Shown here: piece after piece, positions 6,765 to 13,466 of the stretch
How the letters are laid out: every line of letters begins with the position of its first letter
How positions within the stretch are numbered: the first letter of the stretch is position 1
Assembly: GCA_946183335.1 (NCBI GenBank)
Contig: CAMGZN010000011.1
Coordinates: forward strand, 1-17,648
Source: an uncultured Caryophanales bacterium
GTDB taxonomy: Bacteria > Bacillota_I > Bacilli_A > RFN20 > CAG-826
Direction of reading: 5' to 3'
DNA length: 17,648 bases
Notes under the pieces: model-generated
What the model saw: only the letters and a program-made list of their open reading frames with translations
What the model was told of the DNA's origin: nothing
Databases searched by the model: none
Translations under genes and position numbers: made by a program

Positions 6765-6792
6765 TGACAAAAATGAATGTTGCAACTATATT
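6764..6792 (+). promoter_or_regulatory. Strong sigma-A promoter of the thioredoxin-like gene
   Basis: Consensus -35 TTGACA (6764-6769), 17-base spacer, and -10 TATATT (6787-6792), five of six. A start near 6799 gives a leader of about 40 bases carrying the Shine-Dalgarno AGGGGG (6824-6829), nine bases before the ATG. Confidence 0.85.
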
Positions 6793-6838
6793 TATATAGT
6801 GTTAAAATACACTCACCGCGTTTAGGGGGTATAGCAAA

Positions 6839-7642
6839 ATGATCGTATTAAGAGCAATAGGAGCATTCTTCGCCAAGATTTGGCGTTGGATTAGAGAAAC
6901 CGCTTGGGTCCAACCATTATTAATTGTTGGAATCATTTTCGGTGTTATGTTCTCCATCAAACCTATCTACAATGCGATCAAAGATGCTAAAGCAAAAGCC
7001 TCCTCTGCCGAAACATATTACCGTCAATTCCAAGTCTCCCTTGCTGGAGGCGATGAATCCCAAGCTTCTAAACTCACAAATCAAATTTATGAATCGATGG
7101 AAGCCCAGGAAAACAAAATTGACAGCAGTTTCGGCTTAGGCAACAAATTCTTCTTAATGTATGTTGCTGAAGACTGCGATAAATGTAATTCCGCCAAAGG
7201 CGGCTTTGAATACTTCGAAGAGAATTTCTCTTCCATCTATTCTAAAGACAATGAAGAACCATTCCACTTAGTCACCATCTTCACTGATGAAGTGATGACT
7301 GATGGTTCTGATTCCGATGAAACCGCATTCGTGCAATATTTGCACAAACACGTAGACTTCTTCGAAAAAGTTGGCGGAAGCATCTGGGATAGCCCATACC
7401 ATGTTAATGGTGGTATCAGTGATTCTGATATTGAAGCAATCCAAGAAGCCGATGAAGAAAACTTCCTCACTCCAACAATTATGTTAGTTGACTTCTCTGA
7501 GTCTCGTGCAGACGATGCTATGGGTGTCAGCGACGTCTTCGTTGGCGTTGAAGAAGTTGGAAGCAGCGGCAACTCTGATGCGAACAAAGCTGAATTTATC
7601 TATCAAGCTTGGACACATCAAGGTAAATTCGAAAGAAATTAA
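6839..7642 (+). CDS. Membrane-anchored thioredoxin-like protein
   Basis: A 267-residue protein with a single N-terminal membrane anchor (about residues 25-41). The remainder is probably outside: a helical stretch to about 100, then a thioredoxin-like fold (KFFLMYVAEDCDKC). The CxxC pair is Cys113-Cys116, and TPT (211-213) fits the cis-proline loop. It could be a thiol-disulfide exchange or redox-sensing protein; the family match is by fold logic only. The protein is acidic, with Asp/Glu-rich segments. It has an unusually strong expression set-up: near-consensus promoter, AGGGGG ribosome site, and a clear codon preference (19 of 21 Phe codons are TTC, while neighbours favour TTT). A monocistronic unit with its own terminator. 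Confidence 0.75.
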   Translation: MIVLRAIGAFFAKIWRWIRETAWVQPLLIVGIIFGVMFSIKPIYNAIKDAKAKASSAETYYRQFQVSLAGGDESQASKLTNQIYESMEAQENKIDSSFGLGNKFFLMYVAEDCDKCNSAKGGFEYFEENFSSIYSKDNEEPFHLVTIFTDEVMTDGSDSDETAFVQYLHKHVDFFEKVGGSIWDSPYHVNGGISDSDIEAIQEADEENFLTPTIMLVDFSESRADDAMGVSDVFVGVEEVGSSGNSDANKAEFIYQAWTHQGKFERN

Positions 7643-7658
7643 TTATATATAATTAAAG

Positions 7659-7689
7659 AAAAAAGTAAGTCATCCCGACTTACTTTTTT
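7659..7689. terminator. Bidirectional terminator, thioredoxin-like gene and coaD
   Basis: A perfect 12-pair stem (7659-7670 with 7678-7689) closes loop CATCCCG, with A and T runs on opposite sides so that it works on both strands. The coaD stop codon (7680-7682) lies inside the stem. An 18-bp AT-only palindrome (7639-7656) precedes it and overlaps the stop of the thioredoxin-like gene. Confidence 0.9.
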
Positions 7690-8156
7690 TGTTCATACAT
7701 TTTCACAACTGATTTCGGAACCAGCGGACTAATGTCGACTCCACTTTGGTAAAGAGAATCAATATAACTAGAAGAGATAAATGCATGTCCAGTTGTCGAC
7801 ATGAAGTAGACCGTGTCAATTTCATGATCGATGTATTCGTTTGCAGCGTTGAGAGAGAATTCATATTCGAAGTCACTAACAGCGCGAAGGCCACGAATGA
7901 GGAAGTTCGCTCCATGTTCTTTGGCGTACTTCACGGTTAATCCTTTCGTAGAACCAACCTTGACGTTTTTCAATCCTTCCACCGCTCCTTTAATCATCTC
8001 CAGACGTTCTTTAACAGAGAAACGAGAGTGCTTATTAGAGTTATCCGCGATGAGAATGATAATTTCATCAAACGCTTTGGAGGCTCTTTTTAGAATATCA
8101 AGGTGTCCATTTGTAATTGGATCAAACGAACCTGGATAAATCGCAATTCTTTTCAT
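7680..8156 (-). CDS. coaD: Phosphopantetheine adenylyltransferase
   Basis: Penultimate step of coenzyme A synthesis: 4'-phosphopantetheine plus ATP gives dephospho-CoA and pyrophosphate. It is a cytosolic nucleotidyltransferase with the (T/H)xGH motif at TNGH (15-18) after YPGSFDP, RGLRAVSDFEYE (about 90-101), and the ISSSYI signature near residue 127. Its 158 residues match the family. The gene begins two bases after the rsmD stop, and AAGGA inside the end of rsmD provides a ribosome site. The last gene of ylbF-rsmD-coaD, the order known from Bacillus subtilis (ylbF, ylbG, rsmD/ylbH, coaD/ylbI). Confidence 0.97.
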   Translation of the reverse strand: MKRIAIYPGSFDPITNGHLDILKRASKAFDEIIILIADNSNKHSRFSVKERLEMIKGAVEGLKNVKVGSTKGLTVKYAKEHGANFLIRGLRAVSDFEYEFSLNAANEYIDHEIDTVYFMSTTGHAFISSSYIDSLYQSGVDISPLVPKSVVKMYEQKK

Positions 8157-8158
8157 AT

Positions 8159-8689
8159 TTATTTCCTTAATACATACACGTGAGCAAGACCGTACGAATA
8201 GTGGCGTTTGCTAACGTAGTATTCATTAAATGTGATTTCGTGTTCACTTTCAACAATAATCGCTCCATTTTTGTTAAGAACTTGTCGCTTTTCAATCACA
8301 TCAAGAACTTCATTAATGATGTCTAATTTATATGGAGGATCCATGAAAATGAGATCAAATTTATTATTTGTTTCATTTAAAAATGAAAGAGCATCATAGA
8401 AATGGAACTCATAGTTATTTTCATTGAGTGCTTTGGCATTTTCTTTGACCGCATTCATTGAGAACTTGGTTTGGTCAACAAAATCGACAAATGATGCTCC
8501 ACGAGAAATGGCCTCAAAGCCATATGAACCAGAACCAGAGAACAAATCCAAAACAACTTTTCCATCAAGATGATTTCCAATGGCGTTAAAAACTCCAGCA
8601 CGGACTTTGTCCATGGTTGGTTTTGTTAAGTTTGTCTCAGGTGTGACAAGCTTTCTTGAACGATGTTTACCACCGGTAATACGAATCAT
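8159..8689 (-). CDS. rsmD: 16S rRNA (guanine966-N2)-methyltransferase
   Basis: Rossmann-fold, SAM-dependent methyltransferase that modifies G966 of 16S rRNA in E. coli. The SAM-binding motif is DLFSGSGSYGFEA (48-60), and the catalytic DPPY is at 117-120, as expected for an N2-guanine/N6-adenine type enzyme. The N-terminal MIRITGGKHRSRKL is typical of RsmD. 176 residues is the normal length. Its ATG overlaps the ylbF stop (ATGA), and GAGG inside ylbF lies just upstream. The middle gene of a tight three-gene operon. Confidence 0.95.
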   Translation of the reverse strand: MIRITGGKHRSRKLVTPETNLTKPTMDKVRAGVFNAIGNHLDGKVVLDLFSGSGSYGFEAISRGASFVDFVDQTKFSMNAVKENAKALNENNYEFHFYDALSFLNETNNKFDLIFMDPPYKLDIINEVLDVIEKRQVLNKNGAIIVESEHEITFNEYYVSKRHYSYGLAHVYVLRK

Positions 8690-9042
8690 TTTTCTTCCTC
8701 GCTCACTTGGAAATCATGGAAAAGTTTATCATTAATTTGTTGATCCATTTCTCGAACTTTTCTTAATGCTAAATAGTACTCTTTAACTAATGGATGATTA
8801 TCCAGTTCTAATTTACATTTAGCCAATTTTTGCTGGGCTTTTTTGAGTTCTTCACTATTTTTTCCGAAGTGATTTAATGCGTCTTCATATTCAACAATCG
8901 CCATCTCTTTTTGATAAGAAAGTTTCATCACTTCTTCGTTTTCATTGAGTTTTTCATCAAGCTCTTTGAGCGCTAAAAAACGTTTGTCGTTTCTAATGAC
9001 ATAACGAAGTTCGTAGAGCTCATCATAAAGGGAAGCGTTCAT
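8686..9042 (-). CDS. ylbF: YlbF-family regulator of RNA processing/competence
   Basis: A 118-residue, nearly all-helical, charged protein of the YlbF/YmcA (Com_YlbF) family. In B. subtilis YlbF joins YmcA and YaaT in a complex that works with RNase Y in mRNA maturation and affects competence, sporulation and biofilm. The sequence has the family's two long amphipathic helices (about residues 20-60 and 65-105). It is shorter than the Bacillus protein at the C-terminus. The TGA stop overlaps the rsmD start and is direct evidence that UGA is a stop here. The promoter is immediately before the ATG with no Shine-Dalgarno. ylbG, between ylbF and rsmD in Bacillus, is absent. Confidence 0.85.
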   Translation of the reverse strand: MNASLYDELYELRYVIRNDKRFLALKELDEKLNENEEVMKLSYQKEMAIVEYEDALNHFGKNSEELKKAQQKLAKCKLELDNHPLVKEYYLALRKVREMDQQINDKLFHDFQVSEEEK

Positions 9043-9049
9043 GCTAATA

Positions 9050-9058
9050 ATATTATCA
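9050..9058 (-). promoter_or_regulatory. Extended -10 of ylbF operon (leaderless)
   Basis: On the minus strand TGATAATAT (TG, one base, then a TATAAT-like TAATAT) ends seven bases before the ylbF ATG at 9042. The predicted start falls on the ATG. The same module, with one base changed, precedes the EIIB-like gene at 12379. Confidence 0.6.
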
Positions 9059-9073
9059 TTTTTGTATCCTTAG

Positions 9074-9082
9074 TGATACAAT
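9074..9082 (+). promoter_or_regulatory. Extended -10 of def (leaderless)
   Basis: TGATACAAT (TG at 9074-9075, TACAAT 9077-9082) ends six bases before the def ATG. There is no Shine-Dalgarno in the short interval, so a leaderless mRNA is predicted. It faces away from the ylbF promoter about 20 bases upstream. Confidence 0.65.
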
Positions 9083-9088
9083 AATCGC

Positions 9089-9649
9089 ATGGCGAAACAA
9101 TTCAAGATTGTCAAAGACAAGATTCCATCTCTGCGTGAGAGATGTAGACTTGTTGAAAATCCAAATGATCCAGCAATTCTAGAACTTATTAATGAAATGC
9201 ATGATTATTTGGTCCTTTCTCAAGACGAAGAATATGCTCAAAAACACCATATTCGTGAAGGTGTTGGTTTAGCCGCACCTCAAATTGGTCAGAATCTTAG
9301 AATGCTCGTCGTCTACTATAAAGACTTTATTGATGACAAAGAAGTGGAAATTGACCACCGCTTAATCAATCCAAAAATTGTTTCTGAATCCGTTAAAAAA
9401 GTTGCTTTATCTGGTGGAGAAGGGTGTTTATCTGTCGATGATGCTCATCCAGGATACGTCTATCGTCCATATAAAATCATTGTTAAAGCGTTTGATGCCA
9501 AACAAGGCAAAGAAGTTTTCATTACTGCTCGTGGTTATGAATCAATTGTTTTGCAACATGAGCTCGACCATCTTGATGGAGTTTTGTTCTACGACCACAT
9601 TTCTAAAAAAGATCCATTTGAGAGAATTGAAAACTCTGAATTAATTTAA
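9089..9649 (+). CDS. def: Peptide deformylase (type II)
   Basis: Metalloenzyme that removes the N-formyl group from nascent proteins at the ribosome. All three motifs are present: GVGLAAPQ (58-65), EGCLS (111-115, Cys113 is a metal ligand) and HELDH (157-161, two His ligands and the catalytic Glu). The insertion between motifs 1 and 2 and the 186-residue length fit the Gram-positive type II group. No methionyl-tRNA formyltransferase or methionine aminopeptidase gene lies nearby. Its promoter is predicted to be leaderless. No strong terminator was found after it; only a weak hairpin (TGTATTT/AAATACA) occurs within the 112 bases before the RNase J gene, so read-through is plausible. Confidence 0.97.
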   Translation: MAKQFKIVKDKIPSLRERCRLVENPNDPAILELINEMHDYLVLSQDEEYAQKHHIREGVGLAAPQIGQNLRMLVVYYKDFIDDKEVEIDHRLINPKIVSESVKKVALSGGEGCLSVDDAHPGYVYRPYKIIVKAFDAKQGKEVFITARGYESIVLQHELDHLDGVLFYDHISKKDPFERIENSELI

Positions 9650-9747
9650 AATATTTGTATTTTCTTTTTTAAATACATTAAAATTAAGTTATCAAATATC
9701 CAACGAAGATAATTCGTCTATTACTTATCCAAATTTAATTTATCGTG

Positions 9748-9755
9748 AAAGGAGG
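9748..9755 (+). promoter_or_regulatory. Strong Shine-Dalgarno of the RNase J gene
   Basis: AAAGGAGG, six bases before the ATG at 9762, an almost full anti-SD match. It contrasts with the neighbouring genes that lack any ribosome-binding site. Confidence 0.85.
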
Positions 9756-9761
9756 TTTTGA

Positions 9762-11426
9762 ATGGATACTTCATTAGGACCAATTTCTATTTATGCTTTA
9801 GGCGGTCTTTGTGAAGTCGGTAAAAATACATATTGTATTGAATCAGATGATTCTTTAATTGTCATCGATGCCGGCGTCATGTTTCCGGATGAAAACCACC
9901 CAGGAGTTTCTTTTGTCATTCCAGATTATCAAAAAATTCGTTCCGCTCGTCAAAAGCTTAAAGCTTTAATTATTACTCACGGTCACGAAGACCACATTGG
10001 AGCTATTCCGTTTTTAGTTCAGAACGTTCACGTTCCTGTGATTTACGCTCCAAAACTTGCTGCAGCATTAATTAAACATAAATTACAAGACCACCGTATT
10101 CGTGAAGAAATCAATATCGTCGAATACGATGAAAATTCTGTTTTAAATATCGAAGAATTCACAGTTTCATTTTTCTATGTGACCCACTCCATCCCAGACG
10201 CATATGGAGTTGTCGTTGACACTCCACATGGTCGAATTGTTCACACTGGAGACTTCAAAATTGACCTCTCTCCAGTTGGTAAACCATTCGAACTAGCAAA
10301 ACTCACACGTATCGGTTCAGAAGGTGTTGATCTTCTTTTAAGTGACTCAACAAATGCAGAGATTGAAGGCTATACACCAAGCGAATCCAACGTCTTAAAA
10401 TCGATTAACGACATCTTTGATGTCGCGCATGGACGTGTAATTGTTTCCACATTCTCTTCAAACATTTCTCGTATTCAACAGATTTGTCAAGTTGCCGTCG
10501 AACATAACCGAAAGATTCTTATTCTTGGACGTTCAATGGAATTTGCTGTTCAAGTCGCTCGTGAATACGGTTACATCAAAGTCAAAGATAACGCTTTTAT
10601 CCAACCTGAAAATTTATCTGAATTAAAGAAAAATGAGATCTGCATTCTTTGTACAGGCTCACAAGGCGAAGATATGGCGGCACTTTCTCGAATTGCCAAC
10701 GGCACACATAAAGACGTCACGATTTATCCAGGCGACACTGTTGTCTTCTCTTCTAGTGCCATTCCAGGAAACGGCGTCTTTATTGACACAGTTGTGAACA
10801 TGCTTGTTCGCAAAGGTGCAAACGTGCTTAAGAACTCGGTTCTTTACGCCGTTCACTCCTCTGGTCACCCATCTAAGCAAGAGCTTCGCTTAATGCTCCG
10901 TTTGGTAAGGCCAAAATACTTTATGCCAATCCATGGTGACTATAGAATGCTCAAGATTCATGCTGATTTAGCCACCACCGTTGGAGTCGCTAAAGAAAAT
11001 ACATTTGTCATGGAAAACGGAGATTCCTTATTGCTCTCCAAACACAAGATTACTAAAGGACCTCATTTCCCAGCTGAACCAGTCTATATTGATGGACGTG
11101 ATATTGGCGGACTTAACGAAGCCGTGATTAAAGACCGTGAAATTCTTCAAGAAGACGGGCTTGTTGCCGTTGTTGTTGCGATTGATTCAAATCAATCTAA
11201 ACTTGTTGTTAAACCAGAAATTATCACTCGTGGTTTTGTTGCAAATAATGCGGAAATGAACGCGAATATTGCGGAAATTGTAGAACTTTCTTTAAACAAG
11301 AAACTTGCTGAAAAAGTGACATTTGCCGATATCAAAAATGAAATTCGTCGCAGCGTCGCCAACTATGTTTACTTCAAAAGTGAAAGGAAGCCACTTGTTA
11401 TTCCAGTGGTCATGGATATGAAATAA
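9762..11426 (+). CDS. rnjA: Ribonuclease J
   Basis: Metallo-beta-lactamase/beta-CASP ribonuclease with 5'-to-3' exonuclease and endonuclease activity in mRNA decay and rRNA maturation. The zinc motif HGHEDH (73-78) is intact. Beyond it are HSIPDAYG, the HTGDFK motif, the beta-CASP segment and HSSGHPSKQ, then the C-terminal domain (about 460-554). 554 residues matches RNase J1/J2. With only one copy visible, the J1 versus J2 label is a guess. The start is fixed by AAAGGAGG. Its stop overlaps the maf start as TAATG, so the two are translated together. YlbF, a partner of the other main Firmicute mRNA nuclease, is encoded just upstream on the opposite strand. Confidence 0.95.
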   Translation: MDTSLGPISIYALGGLCEVGKNTYCIESDDSLIVIDAGVMFPDENHPGVSFVIPDYQKIRSARQKLKALIITHGHEDHIGAIPFLVQNVHVPVIYAPKLAAALIKHKLQDHRIREEINIVEYDENSVLNIEEFTVSFFYVTHSIPDAYGVVVDTPHGRIVHTGDFKIDLSPVGKPFELAKLTRIGSEGVDLLLSDSTNAEIEGYTPSESNVLKSINDIFDVAHGRVIVSTFSSNISRIQQICQVAVEHNRKILILGRSMEFAVQVAREYGYIKVKDNAFIQPENLSELKKNEICILCTGSQGEDMAALSRIANGTHKDVTIYPGDTVVFSSSAIPGNGVFIDTVVNMLVRKGANVLKNSVLYAVHSSGHPSKQELRLMLRLVRPKYFMPIHGDYRMLKIHADLATTVGVAKENTFVMENGDSLLLSKHKITKGPHFPAEPVYIDGRDIGGLNEAVIKDREILQEDGLVAVVVAIDSNQSKLVVKPEIITRGFVANNAEMNANIAEIVELSLNKKLAEKVTFADIKNEIRRSVANYVYFKSERKPLVIPVVMDMK

Positions 11427-11971
11427 TGCTTATTCTTGCTAGTGAATCTCCTCGTCGAAGAGAGTTAATTAAAAAGATTACCAATGAGTTTACTGTCATC
11501 CCGGCCAATGTGGATGAAAGTTCACTTCATATTCCTGCACACGATCTTCCAGGTGAACTTAGTAAGCTAAAAGCTTACGATGTCTATTCTAAGTATCCAA
11601 ATGACCAAGTTTTAGCCTGTGACACTGTTGTTATTCTTCACGGAGAACTGATGGGTAAACCAAAGTCAGTTGAAGACGCGAAAAGAATGCTTAGAGAACT
11701 AAGTGGAGAAAAACATGTTGTTATTTCTGGATACACCTATGTTTCAAAAGAAAAAGAAGTGACTCGTACTGTGCGTACATACGTCTACTTCAATAAATTA
11801 AGCGAAGAGCTCATTGACGCTTATGTCAAGAGTGGTTCTCCAATGGATAAGGCTGGAGCCTATGGCATTCAAGATTCCGAATTTAATCTTGTTAACCACA
11901 TTGAAGGAAGTTTTGACAACGTGATTGGTCTGCCAGTTGAAGACATCAAATCTCACGTCTTTAATAAATAA
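11426..11971 (+). CDS. maf: Maf nucleotide pyrophosphatase
   Basis: Maf/HAM1-superfamily house-cleaning enzyme; family members hydrolyse dTTP/UTP or modified nucleotides such as m7GTP. The N-terminal LILASESPRRREL loop, the catalytic Asp in CDTVV (65-69), MGKP and DKAGAYGIQ are all present. The 181-residue length is normal. The ATG shares a base with the RNase J stop (TAATG) and no Shine-Dalgarno is present, so translation should depend on ribosomes finishing the RNase J gene. It converges tail to tail with the EIIB-like gene with no gap; its likely terminator lies inside that gene's 3' end. Confidence 0.95.
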   Translation: MLILASESPRRRELIKKITNEFTVIPANVDESSLHIPAHDLPGELSKLKAYDVYSKYPNDQVLACDTVVILHGELMGKPKSVEDAKRMLRELSGEKHVVISGYTYVSKEKEVTRTVRTYVYFNKLSEELIDAYVKSGSPMDKAGAYGIQDSEFNLVNHIEGSFDNVIGLPVEDIKSHVFNK

Positions 11972-12379
11972 TTAAAATAAGCTCTTATAAAAGCTTGATG
12001 CATCACCCTTAATAACGAGGGTGATTTTATTTGTCATTTTAACAACAGATGAAACTCCAAGCTCTTTAAGAGCTTCAATATTAACTGCATCGTAGTTAGA
12101 AAGAACAAGAATAACTCTCGAACCATTTAAAGAATGATCAAGAATGTTCTCTGCTCCACCTAATGCAGCTAAAGCAGCTTCGTTTTTAATCACTTTTTGT
12201 TGAGAAACTTTAATGATTGGCCCTTCCTTTTTTCCTTTAATATAGGTGTAAAGGAATAAACCAAGAACTGTTAAGAAAACAACTCCGGCAAGAGCAAAGG
12301 CAATATATAGACCCCATGTACCAAGCCATTCATTAAATGAATTCTTGGAGGCGTCACCGTAAATAACTAAGTTTTTCAT
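11972..12379 (-). CDS. Orphan membrane protein with EIIB(Glc)-like domain lacking the phospho-Cys
   Basis: A 135-residue protein: a short outside segment, one membrane helix (about 23-46), then a domain at 63-135 that aligns with the glucose-type PTS EIIB fold. LGGAENI (73-79) matches the GGxENI helix of EIIB, and EALKELGVSSVV matches the GLKKLGAxGVV stretch of E. coli PtsG as I remember it. The 29 residues between line up without a gap. The phosphorylated Cys of DACITRLR falls on Asn85, and TRLR reads SRVI. It therefore cannot be a phospho-carrier as EIIB is; a binding or regulatory role is possible. No EIIC, EIIA or HPr gene is nearby. Promoter leaderless; only a weak hairpin marks its end. 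Confidence 0.75.
   Translation of the reverse strand: MKNLVIYGDASKNSFNEWLGTWGLYIAFALAGVVFLTVLGLFLYTYIKGKKEGPIIKVSQQKVIKNEAALAALGGAENILDHSLNGSRVILVLSNYDAVNIEALKELGVSSVVKMTNKITLVIKGDASSFYKSLF
12002..12033 (+). terminator. Probable maf terminator, inside the convergent gene
   Basis: ATCACCCT (12002-12009) pairs with AGGGTGAT (12018-12025) over eight bases and is followed by TTTTATTTG on the plus strand. It begins about 30 bases after the maf stop and lies in the coding tail of the opposite-strand EIIB-like gene. Confidence 0.55.
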
Positions 12380-12386
12380 GCTAATA

Positions 12387-12395
12387 ATGTTATCA
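12387..12395 (-). promoter_or_regulatory. Extended -10 of the EIIB-like gene (leaderless)
   Basis: On the minus strand TGATAACAT ends seven bases before the ATG at 12379. The block TGATAACATTATTAGCATG differs by one base from the same interval before ylbF. No Shine-Dalgarno. Confidence 0.6.
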
Positions 12396-12401
12396 TATAA
12401 A
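12396..12401 (+). promoter_or_regulatory. Possible -10 of the CYTH gene
   Basis: TATAAA ends eight bases before the CYTH ATG at 12410, with no Shine-Dalgarno between. It directly abuts the divergent promoter of the EIIB-like gene; the two start codons are only 30 bases apart. Confidence 0.45.
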
Positions 12402-12409
12402 TACTAAAA

Positions 12410-12982
12410 ATGAGCACTAATCTTGAAATTGAAGTCAAATCGAAATTAAGTAAAGAAGAATACGAAAAGATTCTTTCTTCATTTGAACATCCACGCTTTC
12501 AATATCAGACTAATTTTTATATCGATAATTCATCCTTTGAACTCAGTGATTTAAAGCTTGGTTTACGTATCCGGCAAGAGAAGGATTTTGTTGAGTTAAC
12601 AATGAAGGTTCCAAGCGAAGAAGGAAGGCTCGAAATAAACCAAAAATTAAGTCCAAACGAATTCGAAAAATTCCTCTTTAACAACGAGTTTCCAAATGGT
12701 GAAATTATGAGGTATTTACGGGAGTTTTATCCAAAAATTGCTGGTGATTTTTCAATTTTTGGTACTCTTCACAACCAACGAATTACTGTTGAATTAGATG
12801 ATGCTGAAATTGCCCTTGATCACTTCACATATTTTGACAAAGAAGAGTTTGAAATTGAGTGTGAATCTTTCTCACTTGAACACGCTGAAAAAGTGCTTAT
12901 TTATTACCTTAAAAAGTTTGACATAAAATATCAAAAAAACACGTCCACAAAATTGCAGCGTGTTATTGAATTGGTTCGTTAA
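12410..12982 (+). CDS. CYTH-domain protein (YjbK-like)
   Basis: A 190-residue cytosolic protein of the CYTH / triphosphate tunnel metalloenzyme superfamily. The signature ExExK is EIEVK at residues 6-10. Alternating charged strands follow, such as LGLRIRQEKDFVELTMKVP and ITVELDDAEIALDHF, which would line the tunnel. Relatives hydrolyse triphosphate or inorganic polyphosphate compounds; B. subtilis YjbK is the closest named type I recognise. The substrate cannot be read from sequence. It overlaps the convergent spx gene by four bases at the stop codons, with no clear terminator between. The start at 12410 puts the CYTH signature where it belongs, right at the N-terminus. Confidence 0.9.
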   Translation: MSTNLEIEVKSKLSKEEYEKILSSFEHPRFQYQTNFYIDNSSFELSDLKLGLRIRQEKDFVELTMKVPSEEGRLEINQKLSPNEFEKFLFNNEFPNGEIMRYLREFYPKIAGDFSIFGTLHNQRITVELDDAEIALDHFTYFDKEEFEIECESFSLEHAEKVLIYYLKKFDIKYQKNTSTKLQRVIELVR

Positions 12983-13392
12983 TTAGACTTTTTTAAAGTC
13001 TCACAAACATCATCGGAACAGTTGATTTCGATGAATTTTTTCGCTCTTGGAATGAATGTGGTCATCTCATCAGCGTCGTATCCAACTTGGATGTGACGAT
13101 CGTCCACCACAATCGGACGACGAAGGACAGATGGATTTTCACGAACAAACTGAATCATTTGGGAAATGGTCATGCTGTCGAGATCAACGTTTTGTTCCTT
13201 CATGATCTTGCTTTTCGTCGCAATGATATCATCAGTCCCGTTCTCACTTTTCTCTAAAATTTCTTTTAATTCAGAATCATTTAATTCGCTTTTAAAAATG
13301 TTCTTTTCTTCGAAAGGAATGTGTTGTTCGTTAAACCATTGTTTGACTTTACGACAACTACTACAAGTTGGTGAAACGTAGACCTTAATCAT
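12979..13392 (-). CDS. spx: Transcriptional regulator Spx (ArsC/Spx family)
   Basis: Redox-responsive RNA-polymerase-binding regulator of the thiol stress response in low-GC Gram-positives. The CxxC switch is Cys10-Cys13. Gly52 in ENGTDD and Arg92 in LRRPIVVDD correspond to positions important in B. subtilis Spx for RNA polymerase binding and activity. The C-terminal VGYDADEMTTFIPR is typical. At 137 residues it is a little longer than the Bacillus protein. Two further Cys (in NCSDDVC) near the C-terminus are not usual. The promoter TTGACT/TACAAT places the start at the ATG. It is divergent from trpS with the two -35 boxes ten bases apart. No ClpXP adaptor gene (yjbH) is seen here. Confidence 0.93.
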   Translation of the reverse strand: MIKVYVSPTCSSCRKVKQWFNEQHIPFEEKNIFKSELNDSELKEILEKSENGTDDIIATKSKIMKEQNVDLDSMTISQMIQFVRENPSVLRRPIVVDDRHIQVGYDADEMTTFIPRAKKFIEINCSDDVCETLKKSN

Positions 13393-13399
13393 GGTATTT

Positions 13400-13427
13400 A
13401 TTGTATATTTTAATGCTTAAAAGTCAA
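13400..13427 (-). promoter_or_regulatory. spx promoter (leaderless)
   Basis: On the minus strand: -35 TTGACT (13422-13427), 16-base spacer, -10 TACAAT (13400-13405), then seven bases to the ATG at 13392. Both boxes match sigma-A in five of six positions. The start point should coincide with the ATG, and there is no Shine-Dalgarno. Confidence 0.75.
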
Positions 13428-13437
13428 TTGTAATAAA

Positions 13438-13466
13438 TTGACAATCATCATTATCGTCTTTATAAT
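13438..13466 (+). promoter_or_regulatory. Consensus sigma-A promoter of trpS
   Basis: A perfect -35 TTGACA (13438-13443), 17-base spacer and perfect -10 TATAAT (13461-13466). A start near 13473 leaves a leader of about 20 bases with GGAGGA (13480-13485), too short for a T-box or attenuator. Confidence 0.92.

Noticed and set aside
8686..8688. Mollicute code in which UGA means Trp
   Set aside because: ylbF ends in TGA exactly at its overlap with rsmD, and Trp codons are TGG throughout, so UGA is a stop.
9650..9761. Riboswitch or structured leader before the RNase J gene
   Set aside because: The 112 bases are AT-rich with only a weak hairpin just after def; I see no known aptamer and no clear promoter.
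12733..12756. Third copy of the 3'-end element inside the CYTH gene (AATTGCTGGTGATTTT shared with 5122-5137)
   Set aside because: The 16-base match lies in the coding frame of a conserved protein and covers only part of the element, so chance is more likely.
12985..13001. Hairpin AGACTTT-TTT-AAAGTCT as terminator between CYTH and spx
   Set aside because: No T tract follows the stem on either strand; it lies in the coding tail of spx and is not convincing.
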